From: Betaproteobacteria bacterium
GTDB lineage: Bacteria > Pseudomonadota > Gammaproteobacteria > Burkholderiales > Burkholderiaceae_C
Assembly (NCBI GenBank): GCA_009921265.1
Contig: RFYV01000015.1
Span: forward strand, 1-53,867
DNA length: 53,867 nucleotides
Direction of reading: 5' to 3'
In this document: in pieces, positions 32,443-40,741 of the stretch
Position numbering within the stretch: position 1 is the first letter of the stretch
Layout of the letters: each line of letters begins with the position of its first letter
Notes under the pieces: generated by a model
What the model was told of the DNA's origin: nothing
The model's database searches: none
The model's input: only the letters and a program-made list of their open reading frames with translations
Made by a program: the position numbers and the translations under genes

Positions 32443-33366
32443 ATGATCTCAACAATGTACCAAGTCAAACGCCCTTTTAGTTGCGAGCTTGTCCCCATTC
32501 GAACACTTAAGTATCATGTTAGGCAATGGGGAACACCTAAAAAAGATCATCCCAGCTTACTGATGGTCCATGGATGGATGGATGTGGGTGCTTCTTATCA
32601 GTTTGTGGTGGACGCGCTCAAGCAAGATCGACACGTCATTGCCCCCGATTGGCGCGGATTTGGACTCACCGATTCTGGGGGGGCCGATCAGTTTTGGTTT
32701 CCGGATTATTTAGCCGATCTTGATGCACTCATTGATCACTTTCATTCACACGCGCCCATTGATTTAGTGGGTCACAGCATGGGCGGCAATGTGGTCATGA
32801 TGTATGCGGGTATTCGGCCTGAGCGCGTGCGTCGTCTTATTAACTTAGAAGGGTTTGGTTTAGCACAATCAAAACCCTCGCAAGCACCCAAACGATATGC
32901 CGATTGGATGGATCAAACAAAAAAACTTCACAGAGGTGAATTTAATTTAAAAACCTATTTAACCGTTGAAGCAGTTGCACAACGTTTGATGAAAACCAAT
33001 CCTCGCCTGAGCTTGGATAAAGCGCAGTGGCTTGCTCAACATTGGGCGCAAGTCGATGACAAAGGTGAATGGCGCATATTGGGTGAAGCCGCGCACAAGG
33101 TTACCAGCGCCAACATCTACCGACTCGAAGAAGTGCTTGCCTGCTTTGAACGCATCACTGCCCCCACATTGAGTGTTCATGCCAGCGATGACAGCATGTC
33201 CAAATGGTGGAGTGACAGTTATTCATTAAAAGAATATTTGGAACGCATAGAACGTGTACCGAATATATCAAGCCATCAACTGAAAGATTGTGGACACATG
33301 TTGCATCACGATCAACCGATTGCATTGGCTCAATTGATCGAAAATTTTTTGTCGCCCACGCAATGA
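32443..33366 (+). CDS. alpha/beta hydrolase
   Basis: A 307-residue hydrolase. The start is uncertain: ATG at 32443 or at 32455 (MYQVKRPFSCELVPIR). The fold is clear: oxyanion region LLMVHGWMDVGASY, Asp in APDWRGFGLTDSGG, nucleophile elbow DLVGHSMGGNVVMM (Ser), acid in VHASDDSMS and His in DCGHMLHHDQP. Probably an esterase or a hydrolase acting on a carbon-carbon or ester bond; the substrate is unknown. It overlaps the following flavoprotein gene by four bases (ATGA). Confidence 0.88.
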   Translation: MISTMYQVKRPFSCELVPIRTLKYHVRQWGTPKKDHPSLLMVHGWMDVGASYQFVVDALKQDRHVIAPDWRGFGLTDSGGADQFWFPDYLADLDALIDHFHSHAPIDLVGHSMGGNVVMMYAGIRPERVRRLINLEGFGLAQSKPSQAPKRYADWMDQTKKLHRGEFNLKTYLTVEAVAQRLMKTNPRLSLDKAQWLAQHWAQVDDKGEWRILGEAAHKVTSANIYRLEEVLACFERITAPTLSVHASDDSMSKWWSDSYSLKEYLERIERVPNISSHQLKDCGHMLHHDQPIALAQLIENFLSPTQ

Positions 33367-34607
33367 AATCCTATGATGCATTGATTGTTGGCGCAGGTGC
33401 TGCAGGCCTCTTTTGTGCAGGTGTAGCCGCGCAATTGGGTCTAAACGTTTTGATCATCGATCACTCGAGTAAAGTTGCAGAGAAAATTCGCATCTCAGGT
33501 GGCGGCAGAAGTAATTTCACCAATCGCGACATGGATGTGCGTGCACCGCACAAACACTTTTTGAGCGATAACCCGCAATTTTGTCGAAGTGCATTATCCA
33601 AATACACACCAGCCGATTTCATTGAATTGGTTCAACGTTACGGTATCGCATTTCACGAAAAACACAAAGGTCAATTATTTTGTGACGGCTCCTCCGATGA
33701 GTTGATTCAAATGCTTTTGCGCGAATGCGACAACACGAGTTTGGGCGGTCATGTCTATCGTTGGCAAGCGTGTCAACTCAAAAATTTGCGCTACCACGAA
33801 GGCGATTCCAATTTTTATGAAGCCGATACCGATCAAGGCGTTGTCAAAGCCAGTTGTGTAGTGATTGCAACAGGCGGTCTATCCATTCCGCAAATTGGTG
33901 CCACTGACTTGGGCTATCGATTGGCAAAACAATTTGATATTCGTGTTGTTTCGACACGGCCTGCATTGGTTCCACTCACTTTTGATGGCCCGCAATGGTC
34001 GATGTATTCAGAGCTTTCGGGTATTGCATTGCCCGTTCAAATTGAAACGGGTCTTGGTCAATCACGCATGTCATTTGATGAAGATTTGCTTTTCACACAC
34101 AAAGGTTTATCGGGCCCAGCGGTTTTACAAATTTCAAGTTATTGGAAAGAAGCGACTTCGATTTTCATCAACCTCTCACCTGAATTAAATATTCAACAAG
34201 CACTATTTGAAGCCAAACAAAATTCAAGGAAAAAAGTGGTCAACGAGGTTTCTTCTTGGTTACCCAGTCGATTGGCCGCCGCATGGTGCCAAAGTGTTGC
34301 TGATTGCCAACAAAAAAACATCGATCAGGTGAGCGATAAAACTTTGACTCAACTGGCCCTTGGATTGAGTCGCTGGCAACTGACCCCCACCGGAACCGAG
34401 GGCTACAAGAAGGCCGAGGTAACTGCCGGGGGTATTGATACCCGCGATTTATCGCAGCAAACCATGGAATCGCGCCAACCAGGCCTGTATTTCATTGGCG
34501 AAGTGGTCGACATCACGGGGTGGCTGGGGGGTTACAACTTCCAATGGGCGTGGGCCAGTGCATTTGCTTGCGCCCAAGGCTTGGCAGCCCGATTCAAACC
34601 GTTATAA
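33363..34607 (+). CDS. FAD-dependent oxidoreductase, YhiN/HI0933 family
   Basis: A 414-residue flavoprotein starting MKSYDALIVGAGAAGLFCAG at 33363, within the stop region of the preceding hydrolase gene. It has the Rossmann GAGAAG, the family motif KIRISGGGRSNFTN, VIATGGLSIPQIGATDLGY in the middle, and AEVTAGGIDTRDL with GGYNFQWAWASAFACAQG at the C-terminus. The family is widespread but its reaction is undefined. Its stop codon overlaps the -10 box of the putative rpsU promoter. Confidence 0.9.
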   Translation: MKSYDALIVGAGAAGLFCAGVAAQLGLNVLIIDHSSKVAEKIRISGGGRSNFTNRDMDVRAPHKHFLSDNPQFCRSALSKYTPADFIELVQRYGIAFHEKHKGQLFCDGSSDELIQMLLRECDNTSLGGHVYRWQACQLKNLRYHEGDSNFYEADTDQGVVKASCVVIATGGLSIPQIGATDLGYRLAKQFDIRVVSTRPALVPLTFDGPQWSMYSELSGIALPVQIETGLGQSRMSFDEDLLFTHKGLSGPAVLQISSYWKEATSIFINLSPELNIQQALFEAKQNSRKKVVNEVSSWLPSRLAAAWCQSVADCQQKNIDQVSDKTLTQLALGLSRWQLTPTGTEGYKKAEVTAGGIDTRDLSQQTMESRQPGLYFIGEVVDITGWLGGYNFQWAWASAFACAQGLAARFKPL

Positions 34608-34608
34608 T
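34581..34608 (+). promoter_or_regulatory. putative sigma-70 promoter of rpsU
   Basis: TTGGCA (34581-34586), 16 bases, TATAAT (34603-34608) is a near-consensus promoter. It lies in the last codons of the flavoprotein gene, with TATAAT covering its TAA stop. It would give rpsU a leader of about 118 bases. Confidence 0.75.
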
Positions 34609-34734
34609 GCTAGGCTTTGCTGGCAAAACTCCAACTGCCTCCATCCATTCAAGTTGGGGAAAACCGCGAACACGGCTTTGAAGCCCGATCTTCTTCAAAA
34701 CCCTCTGTACGCACATTTTTGAAAAATTTCGTCA

Positions 34735-34947
34735 ATGACAACTATTCGCGTTAAAGAAAACGAGCCCTTTGATGTTGCACTTCGCCGCTTCAAACGTACC
34801 ATCGAAAAATTAGGTCTTCTCACCGATTTACGTGCACGTGAGTTTTATGAAAAACCCACGGCCGAGCGCAAGCGCAAAAAAGCCGCTGCGGTTAAACGCC
34901 ATTACAAACGCGTGCGCAGTATGCAATTGCCAAAAAAGCTTTACTGA
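34735..34947 (+). CDS. rpsU: 30S ribosomal protein S21
   Basis: A 70-residue basic protein starting [20 protein letters not shown] and ending [10 protein letters not shown], the usual bacterial S21 length and pattern. S21 helps the 30S subunit pair with Shine-Dalgarno sequences. Its own start has no good Shine-Dalgarno (AAAAATTTCGTCA precedes ATG), of interest given S21's role. A terminator follows, and yqeY comes next, as in the rpsU-yqeY-dnaG order of relatives; dnaG is not here. Confidence 0.97.
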
Positions 34948-34967
34948 TTTCAGTTTTGTTTTCAAAT

Positions 34968-35000
34968 GCTCGCTTGGGATGAACTCAGCGAGCCTTTTTT
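34968..35000 (+). terminator. rho-independent terminator after rpsU
   Basis: GCTCGCT, a 12-base loop, AGCGAGC (seven perfect pairs), then CTTTTTT. Located 20 bases after the rpsU stop and before yqeY. Confidence 0.85.
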
Positions 35001-35043
35001 ATTTGTGATTTTTAAATTTGATGAACCCTAACGGATACGCACC

Positions 35044-35490
35044 ATGAGCCTCAAAGGCACTATTACCGAAGACATGAAAAACGCCATGCGCGCCAAAGAC
35101 AGCGAGCGCTTGGGCACGATTCGATTGTTGCAAGCCGCGATCAAACAAAGAGAAGTTGATGAACGCATCACTTTAGACGACGCCGCAGTGGTCGTCATTG
35201 TCGACAAACTCATCAAACAGCGCAAAGATTCCATCACCGCATACGAACAAGCGCAGCGACAAGATTTAGCCGATAAAGAAAAGTCAGAAATGCTTTTGTT
35301 ACAAGGCTATTTGCCTGCTCGCTTATCTGATCAAGAGATTGCCAACGAAGTCAGAGCCATCGTGAACGAATTGGGCGCCAGCGGCCCTGGTGACATGGGC
35401 AAAGTGATGGGCGCAGTCAAAACTCGTTTAGCGGGCAAAGCCGATATGGGCGCAGTGTCTGCCGCGGTTAAAGCCGCTCTCGCGGGTTAA
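35044..35490 (+). CDS. yqeY: GatB/YqeY domain protein
   Basis: A 148-residue protein beginning MSLKGTITEDMKNAMRAKDS with the YqeY pattern RLGTIRLLQAAIKQREVDER and the C-terminal GPGDMGKVMGAVKTRLAGKADMG in pieces. The C-terminal part resembles the tRNA-interacting tail of GatB, but no amidotransferase activity is known for the stand-alone protein. It follows the rpsU terminator; its end is 16 bases from convergent pmbA. Confidence 0.93.
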   Translation: MSLKGTITEDMKNAMRAKDSERLGTIRLLQAAIKQREVDERITLDDAAVVVIVDKLIKQRKDSITAYEQAQRQDLADKEKSEMLLLQGYLPARLSDQEIANEVRAIVNELGASGPGDMGKVMGAVKTRLAGKADMGAVSAAVKAALAG

Positions 35491-35506
35491 TTCAATCGTT
35501 GCAGAT

Positions 35507-36886
35507 TTAGCTGCCCGCAAGCTTCATTCGATTGATTAAAACCGATCCAATGGTTTTGGCGCCATAGTTGTATTCATCGGAGCCAACGGCTTGAATGCCT
35601 TTGAACATATCGGCCAAATTACCTGCAATAGTTATTTCTTGAACGGGATATGCAATCTCACCGTTCTCAACCCAAAAACCACTCGCTCCTCTGGAATAGT
35701 CGCCCGTAACCGAGTTGACGCCCTGCCCCATGAGTTCAATCACAAACAAACCTTTTTTTAATTTTTTGAGCATTTGTTTGAGATCGTCACCCGCTTTTGT
35801 TTGTTTGGATTTAAAAAATAAATTGTGCGAACCACCTGCATTACCCGTGGTGACCATGCCCAATTTGCGTGCCGAGTACGTACTTAAAAAATAACCTTCA
35901 ACGCGGCCTGCTTGGACCACATTGCGCGCGTGCACCTTAACGCCTTCGTCATCAAAAGGAGAGCTTCCTTTTCCACGCATCACATAAGGATCTTCGGTGA
36001 TATCGATGTGATCAGGAAAAACTTGTTTGCCTAATGAATCAACAAGGAAAGTGCTTTTTCGATAAAGAGACCCACCACTCACGGCTTGTACAAATGAGCC
36101 CAACAAGCCAGCGGCCAAAGGCGCATCGAATAAAACCGCACATGGGCGCGTTGGGATTTTTTTGGAATTCAAGCGACTGAGTGCTCGCTCGGCTGCATAA
36201 CGCCCAACGACTTCAGGTTTTGCTAAATCTGTAGCGCAACGCATAGAACTGTACCATGCATCACGTTGCATGTTGTCGCCCTCGCCTGCAATCGGAGCCA
36301 CTGAGATGCTGTGCCTTGAGCTTGCGTAACCGCCTCTAAACCCTTGCGTGTGCGCGGTAAAAAAATGACTTTGTTGCGCAGATACGCCTGCGCCTTCGCT
36401 ATTGGTAATGCGAGGATTGGCTTCAAACGCAGCGGCTTCACACCTCAATGCCAATTGAGCGGCCTGCTCACCATCGATATTCCATGGATGATATAAATCA
36501 AGCTCTTGGTGATCGTTTGCAATCTGATCCGCGTCAGGCAAACCAGACATCAAATCTTCTGCGGTAAATTTTGCAATATCAAAAGCAGCTTGAACAGTTC
36601 TCTCGATGGCAGCTTGAGAAAAGTCAGAAGTTCCTGCGTTGCCTCTTTTTTTACCGACGTACACCGTAACTGACAATGATTTGTCGCGATTACGTTCAAC
36701 GTTTTGGAGCTCACCTTTGCGAACCGAAACGCTCAGGCCGCATCCTTCAGAGGCCTCTGCCGCTGCGTCGCTTGCGCCTATTTTTTTGGCGTGATGCAAG
36801 GCCGCATCAACAAGCGACTCAAAATCTGCACGACTGTGACTGAAACCTATGAGGGGCTTTGTGGGGTGTGGATTGGTGTTCTTCAT
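35507..36886 (-). CDS. pmbA: metalloprotease PmbA/TldE
   Basis: A 459-residue protein of the TldD/PmbA family, the TldE partner of the TldD/E protease that matures some peptide natural products and degrades CcdA in E. coli. Features: VSVRKGELQNVERNRDKSLSVTVYVGKKRG in pieces at the N-terminus, DPYVMRGKGSSPFDDEGV in the middle, LFVIELMGQGVNSVTGDYSRGASGFWVENGEI segments and AGNLADMFKGI at the C-terminus. It lacks the HExxxH of TldD, as expected for TldE. tldD is not in the window. Divergent from darP. Confidence 0.95.
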   Translation of the reverse strand: MKNTNPHPTKPLIGFSHSRADFESLVDAALHHAKKIGASDAAAEASEGCGLSVSVRKGELQNVERNRDKSLSVTVYVGKKRGNAGTSDFSQAAIERTVQAAFDIAKFTAEDLMSGLPDADQIANDHQELDLYHPWNIDGEQAAQLALRCEAAAFEANPRITNSEGAGVSAQQSHFFTAHTQGFRGGYASSRHSISVAPIAGEGDNMQRDAWYSSMRCATDLAKPEVVGRYAAERALSRLNSKKIPTRPCAVLFDAPLAAGLLGSFVQAVSGGSLYRKSTFLVDSLGKQVFPDHIDITEDPYVMRGKGSSPFDDEGVKVHARNVVQAGRVEGYFLSTYSARKLGMVTTGNAGGSHNLFFKSKQTKAGDDLKQMLKKLKKGLFVIELMGQGVNSVTGDYSRGASGFWVENGEIAYPVQEITIAGNLADMFKGIQAVGSDEYNYGAKTIGSVLINRMKLAGS

Positions 36887-36924
36887 CGACCGCTATGATA
36901 CTTCCCTCAGGATACTTTCTTTAT

Positions 36925-37563
36925 ATGTCACGAAAACCCAAAAAAGGCTACTTTGTTAAGGGCCAGTTTGTTGCAGAGGGATCGGAGCTTGATTTAGAAC
37001 TCAAGCGCGAACTCAAAGGCACAGATTTGGCGAGCAAAACAGACCTCAAACGCGAAAGCGCAGAGTTGCAAGAACTCGGCGTTGATTTGCTCGCGCTCGG
37101 AGATACGCTGACCGAAGATTTAATTAAAAATGGCCACATGCCAGAACTGTTGCACGAAGCAATCGAAGCTACCAAACGCATCACCAATTTTGAAGGCAAG
37201 CGCCGTCAAATGCAATATGTGGGCAAACTGATGCGCAAATTGGATCCCGATCAAGTACAAGCAATGCGCCAAGCCATCGAAGCGCAACACAAAGGTAGCG
37301 CCAGCGAAACACTTGCATTGCATTTGGCCGAGCAATGGCGCGATCGCTTGATTGAAGAAGATGAGACCTTGGATGATTGGATGCGTGAATTTCCCAATAC
37401 CGACACACAACAATTGCGCGCACTCGCACGTCAAGCGCGTCGCGATGGCAAACCCAGCAAAGCAGAAATTTCTGAAGGCAAATTGTCCCGTCATGGACGC
37501 GCGTATCATGAATTGTTTCAAATGGTGCGCGAGCAAATTAAAAATCAAGAACCCAGCGATTAA
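36925..37563 (+). CDS. darP: ribosome biogenesis factor DarP (YjgA, DUF615)
   Basis: A 212-residue highly charged protein starting MSRKPKKGYFVKGQFVAEGSE in two pieces; the upstream frame is antisense to pmbA. The family motifs are DLLALGDTL, ITNFEGKRRQMQYVGKLMRK and the C-terminal RALARQARRDG. DarP aids 50S maturation in E. coli. The pairing of pmbA (divergent) and yjgA, with mog following in the same direction, is the conserved Burkholderiales arrangement. Confidence 0.92.
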   Translation: MSRKPKKGYFVKGQFVAEGSELDLELKRELKGTDLASKTDLKRESAELQELGVDLLALGDTLTEDLIKNGHMPELLHEAIEATKRITNFEGKRRQMQYVGKLMRKLDPDQVQAMRQAIEAQHKGSASETLALHLAEQWRDRLIEEDETLDDWMREFPNTDTQQLRALARQARRDGKPSKAEISEGKLSRHGRAYHELFQMVREQIKNQEPSD

Positions 37564-37565
37564 CC

Positions 37566-38183
37566 ATGGATACAATTACTTTTCATCCAGACCCCAGTTG
37601 TGACACCGTGCATATCGGCATCGTCTCTGTGAGCGATCGTGCGTCCACTGGCGTGTATGAAGACAAAGGATTGCCCGCTTTGAGTGAATGGTTAACGCAG
37701 GCCTTGCGCAATCCCATTGAATGGCATGCGCGTTTAATTCCTGATGAACAACAACAAATTAGTCAGGCTTTAATCGAATTGGTCGACGAGGGTTGTTCGT
37801 TGGTTCTCACCACAGGTGGCACGGGACCAGCACTGCGGGACGTCACACCAGAGGCTACATTGGCCGTTGCAGACAAAGAAATGCCAGGCTTTGGTGAGCA
37901 AATGCGACAAATCAGTTTGCGTTTTGTGCCAACTGCTATTTTGTCCAGACAAGTGGCTGTGATTCGCAAAAAAAGCCTCGTAATTAATTTACCCGGACAA
38001 CCCAAGTCAATACATGAAACTTTAGGTGGTCTTAAAAATGAACAAGGACACGTTGAAGTGAATGGTATTTTTGCAGCCGTGCCCTATTGCATTGATTTGA
38101 TTGGCGGTCCTTATATAGAAACGCGAGAAGATATTTGCAAAGCGTTTAGGCCCAAGAGTGCGGTTAAGCCCGTCAAAAAATAA
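37566..38183 (+). CDS. mog: molybdopterin adenylyltransferase
   Basis: A 205-residue MogA/MoaB-family protein of molybdenum cofactor synthesis, which adenylylates molybdopterin before metal insertion. Motifs: IGIVSVSDRASTGVYEDKG (split), LVLTTGGTGPALRDVTPEAT and LPGQPKSIHETL. It follows darP after two bases and ends three bases from convergent cysE. A molybdoenzyme must exist elsewhere in the genome; none is in this window. Confidence 0.94.
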   Translation: MDTITFHPDPSCDTVHIGIVSVSDRASTGVYEDKGLPALSEWLTQALRNPIEWHARLIPDEQQQISQALIELVDEGCSLVLTTGGTGPALRDVTPEATLAVADKEMPGFGEQMRQISLRFVPTAILSRQVAVIRKKSLVINLPGQPKSIHETLGGLKNEQGHVEVNGIFAAVPYCIDLIGGPYIETREDICKAFRPKSAVKPVKK

Positions 38184-38186
38184 AAA

Positions 38187-38960
38187 TTATTTTCCTAAGA
38201 TGTGATTGAACTTGTCAGCCTCAAAATTTTGATGCGCAGGTACATCTTTGGGCATGCAATCGGATTGATTGTTTAGCTCTGCAAATTTTTGTAGTGTTTG
38301 CCACAACAAAGCAATCTGCTCTTCTTGTAGTGAGGCGTTATCAATTAATCCACGCATGGCTTGACTGACGGGATCGTCGTTTTGTGTGACGCCGTAAGCT
38401 GAAAAACCCATTTTGGATGCCACCTCTTCGCGTCTGGCGTCGTCTTGAGCTTCGATGATGCGCGCTGGATTGCCAACGGCAGTTGCACCTGCAGGAACAG
38501 GTTTGGTGACAACCGCGTTGCTCCCAACCTTGGCGCCGTCTCCAACAGTGAATCCACCCAATACTTTGGCACCCGCACCAATAACGACATCACGACCCAA
38601 CGTGGGATGACGCTTGGCGCCTTTGTATAAAGAGGTGCCACCTAAAGTAACGCCTTGATAAATCGTGCATCCGTCACCAATGACAGCGGTTTCGCCCACC
38701 ACCACGCCCATCGCGTGATCAAAGAAAACATGCTCGCCAATAACTGCAGCGGGATGAATTTCGATACCGGTGAACCAACGCGAGAGATGAGAAATAAATC
38801 GACCCAACCAATGCAAGCCCAATCCCCATAAACGATGAGCCAAGCGATGCAAGATCAATGCATGCAGTCCTGGATAACAGGTTATGACCTCCCAACGACT
38901 GCGCGCCGCAGGATCACGATCGAGAATGCATTGAATATCAGATTGAATACGAGAGAACAT
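38187..38960 (-). CDS. cysE: serine O-acetyltransferase
   Basis: A 257-residue enzyme making O-acetylserine, the cysteine precursor. The N-terminal helical domain (about 1-75) has the family pattern [21 protein letters not shown] in two parts, followed by the left-handed beta-helix with [29 protein letters not shown] and KRHPTLG. The C-terminus (about 60 residues beyond the helix) is long and ends NHILGK, lacking the terminal Ile of the CysK-binding tail; complex formation with CysK is therefore uncertain. Confidence 0.94.
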   Translation of the reverse strand: MFSRIQSDIQCILDRDPAARSRWEVITCYPGLHALILHRLAHRLWGLGLHWLGRFISHLSRWFTGIEIHPAAVIGEHVFFDHAMGVVVGETAVIGDGCTIYQGVTLGGTSLYKGAKRHPTLGRDVVIGAGAKVLGGFTVGDGAKVGSNAVVTKPVPAGATAVGNPARIIEAQDDARREEVASKMGFSAYGVTQNDDPVSQAMRGLIDNASLQEEQIALLWQTLQKFAELNNQSDCMPKDVPAHQNFEADKFNHILGK

Positions 38961-39004
38961 AGTGACAGTCTAGCGAAAAATGAATGTCCTGTTTTGAAAT
39001 GCAG

Positions 39005-39733
39005 TTAAGGTTTGCGTTGCGTCAAAGACATGGCCTTTGCAACACCTCTCAAAATATGCACCTCTTCGAGGGTGAGTTGGGCGCGATTGGCCAATTGATT
39101 GAGTCTAGGCATGAGTTTTTTGGGCGACTCAGGATCCAAAAATTCGATCTCCACCAAGGACTGCTCCCAATGCGATAAGAGTCCTGCAATTTGTTGCGCA
39201 TCTGCAAATGTATCTGTGGGTGTGGCCGATTGAACGTCAAATCCACCCAAAGCCATGCGCCACTCATAAGCAACCAATTGCACCGCCGCCGCAAGGTTAA
39301 GCGAGCCATATTGAGGATTGGTAGGTATGCTGAGCGCCACATGACACCGATAAACATCTTCGTTGCGCATACCAAAACGCTCGGAGCCAAACAAAAATGC
39401 AATGCCATCGATAGACGGTGTTTGTTGTGTGAGTGCTTCAAAATGTTGACGAGGCGCTCTTGTGGGCGGCCCAAAATCGCGTGGCGTCATTGCGGTTGCA
39501 CACAGATGAGTCATGCCGTCGAGTGCTTCATCCAAAGTTTCCACAATGCGTGCGTTTTCAAGCACATTAAGCGCACCGCTCGAGCGTTGAATGGTTTCTT
39601 CACGTCTCAAAACATTGGCCCAACGAGGTGCCACCAACACCAAATCATCAAAGCCCATGACTTTCATTGCACGTGCGGTTGCACCGACATTTCCTGCGTG
39701 GCTGGTTTCAATTAAAACGAATCGGGTCTTCAT
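39005..39733 (-). CDS. trmJ: tRNA (cytidine/uridine-2'-O-)-methyltransferase TrmJ-like
   Basis: A 242-residue SPOUT-fold RNA methyltransferase. The start at 39733 gives MKTRFVLIETSHAGNVGATARAMK in frame with the family; the open frame upstream is antisense to the suhB 5' region. The trefoil-knot motifs FLFGSERFGMRNEDV and PTNPQYGSLNLAAAVQLVAYE (in pieces) are clear. TrmJ modifies position 32 of several tRNAs. Divergent from suhB with 106 bases between starts, the usual pairing of these genes in Burkholderiales. Confidence 0.94.
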   Translation of the reverse strand: MKTRFVLIETSHAGNVGATARAMKVMGFDDLVLVAPRWANVLRREETIQRSSGALNVLENARIVETLDEALDGMTHLCATAMTPRDFGPPTRAPRQHFEALTQQTPSIDGIAFLFGSERFGMRNEDVYRCHVALSIPTNPQYGSLNLAAAVQLVAYEWRMALGGFDVQSATPTDTFADAQQIAGLLSHWEQSLVEIEFLDPESPKKLMPRLNQLANRAQLTLEEVHILRGVAKAMSLTQRKP

Positions 39734-39839
39734 AGGTCTAAAATCAGGGTTTTCTGCTTTCGCATCGCCGAAAGTATTGTTTGGCTCTTCTTGCTGGAAT
39801 GGCACTGCATCTTGATGCGGGGCACCTGGCGCACAATTT

Positions 39840-40736
39840 ATGACATCCTCTGCATCTTCATCTTCTATCCATCCCATGCTCAATGTGGCCACCAAAGCAG
39901 CGCGCGCTGCAGGTGTGATTATCAACCGAGGCGCCCTCGATGTAGAGTCTGTCCGCGTTTCTCAAAAACAAGCCAATGACTTTGTCACCGAAATCGATCA
40001 GGCCTCTGAAAATGCCATTATCGATATTTTGCTCAATGCTTACCCCGATCACGGCATATTAGCCGAAGAGTCTGGCTCCACGCATGGCAACCCCGATGCA
40101 GATCATATTTGGATCATTGATCCGCTGGATGGAACCACCAACTTTATTCATGGCTTTCCTTTTTATTGCGTGAGCATTGCTTTGCAAGTGCGCGGAAAAC
40201 TCGAACAAGCGGTGATCTATGACCCCAATCGCAATGATTTATTTACATCGACCAAAGGACGCGGTGCGTTCATGAACGATCGACGTTTACGTGTGAGTAA
40301 ACGCATTAGATTGAACGAAGCGCTCATCTCCACTGGATTTCCATTTCGACCCGATGACGATTTTGCAAATTATTTACAACTCATGTCTGAAGTGATGCAG
40401 CGCACAGCGGGTTTGCGCAGACCAGGTGCAGCTGCTTTGGATTTGGCTTATGTCGCAGCTGGTTTTTGTGATGGATTTTTTGAAACAGGTTTGTCGCCAT
40501 GGGATATGGCCGCTGGTGCATTGTTGGTGACCGAAGCCGGTGGGTTGATTGGTAACTTCACAGGCGAGTCTAATTTTTTGGAACAACGCGAATGTTTGGC
40601 AGGCAACCCAAAAATTTATGCGCAATTGGTAACCGTGTTGCAAAAGTATTCCAAGTTTGCAAGTGTTCAAGAAAAAGAAGAAGCCACTCAAGCGGTTTCT
40701 GCATTGCAAAAAACATTGCGCATTAACAAACCTTAA
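39840..40736 (+). CDS. suhB: inositol monophosphatase family protein SuhB
   Basis: A 298-residue Mg-dependent phosphatase. Start at 39840 ([19 protein letters not shown]); the internal ATG at 39876 ([13 protein letters not shown]) is possible. Metal-binding motifs: Glu in [22 protein letters not shown] and [15 protein letters not shown]. SuhB also takes part in rRNA antitermination complexes in E. coli. The C-terminus extends about 30 residues beyond the usual end with an alpha-helical Glu/Lys/Ala segment. mutS starts five bases after its stop. Confidence 0.94.
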   Translation: MTSSASSSSIHPMLNVATKAARAAGVIINRGALDVESVRVSQKQANDFVTEIDQASENAIIDILLNAYPDHGILAEESGSTHGNPDADHIWIIDPLDGTTNFIHGFPFYCVSIALQVRGKLEQAVIYDPNRNDLFTSTKGRGAFMNDRRLRVSKRIRLNEALISTGFPFRPDDDFANYLQLMSEVMQRTAGLRRPGAAALDLAYVAAGFCDGFFETGLSPWDMAAGALLVTEAGGLIGNFTGESNFLEQRECLAGNPKIYAQLVTVLQKYSKFASVQEKEEATQAVSALQKTLRINKP

Positions 40737-40741
40737 TACCG

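Noticed and set aside
39734-39925. N-terminal extension of 64 codons in front of trmJ
   Set aside because: Conserved TrmJ sequence begins at MKTRFVLIETSHAG; the extension lies opposite the start of suhB and has no family similarity.
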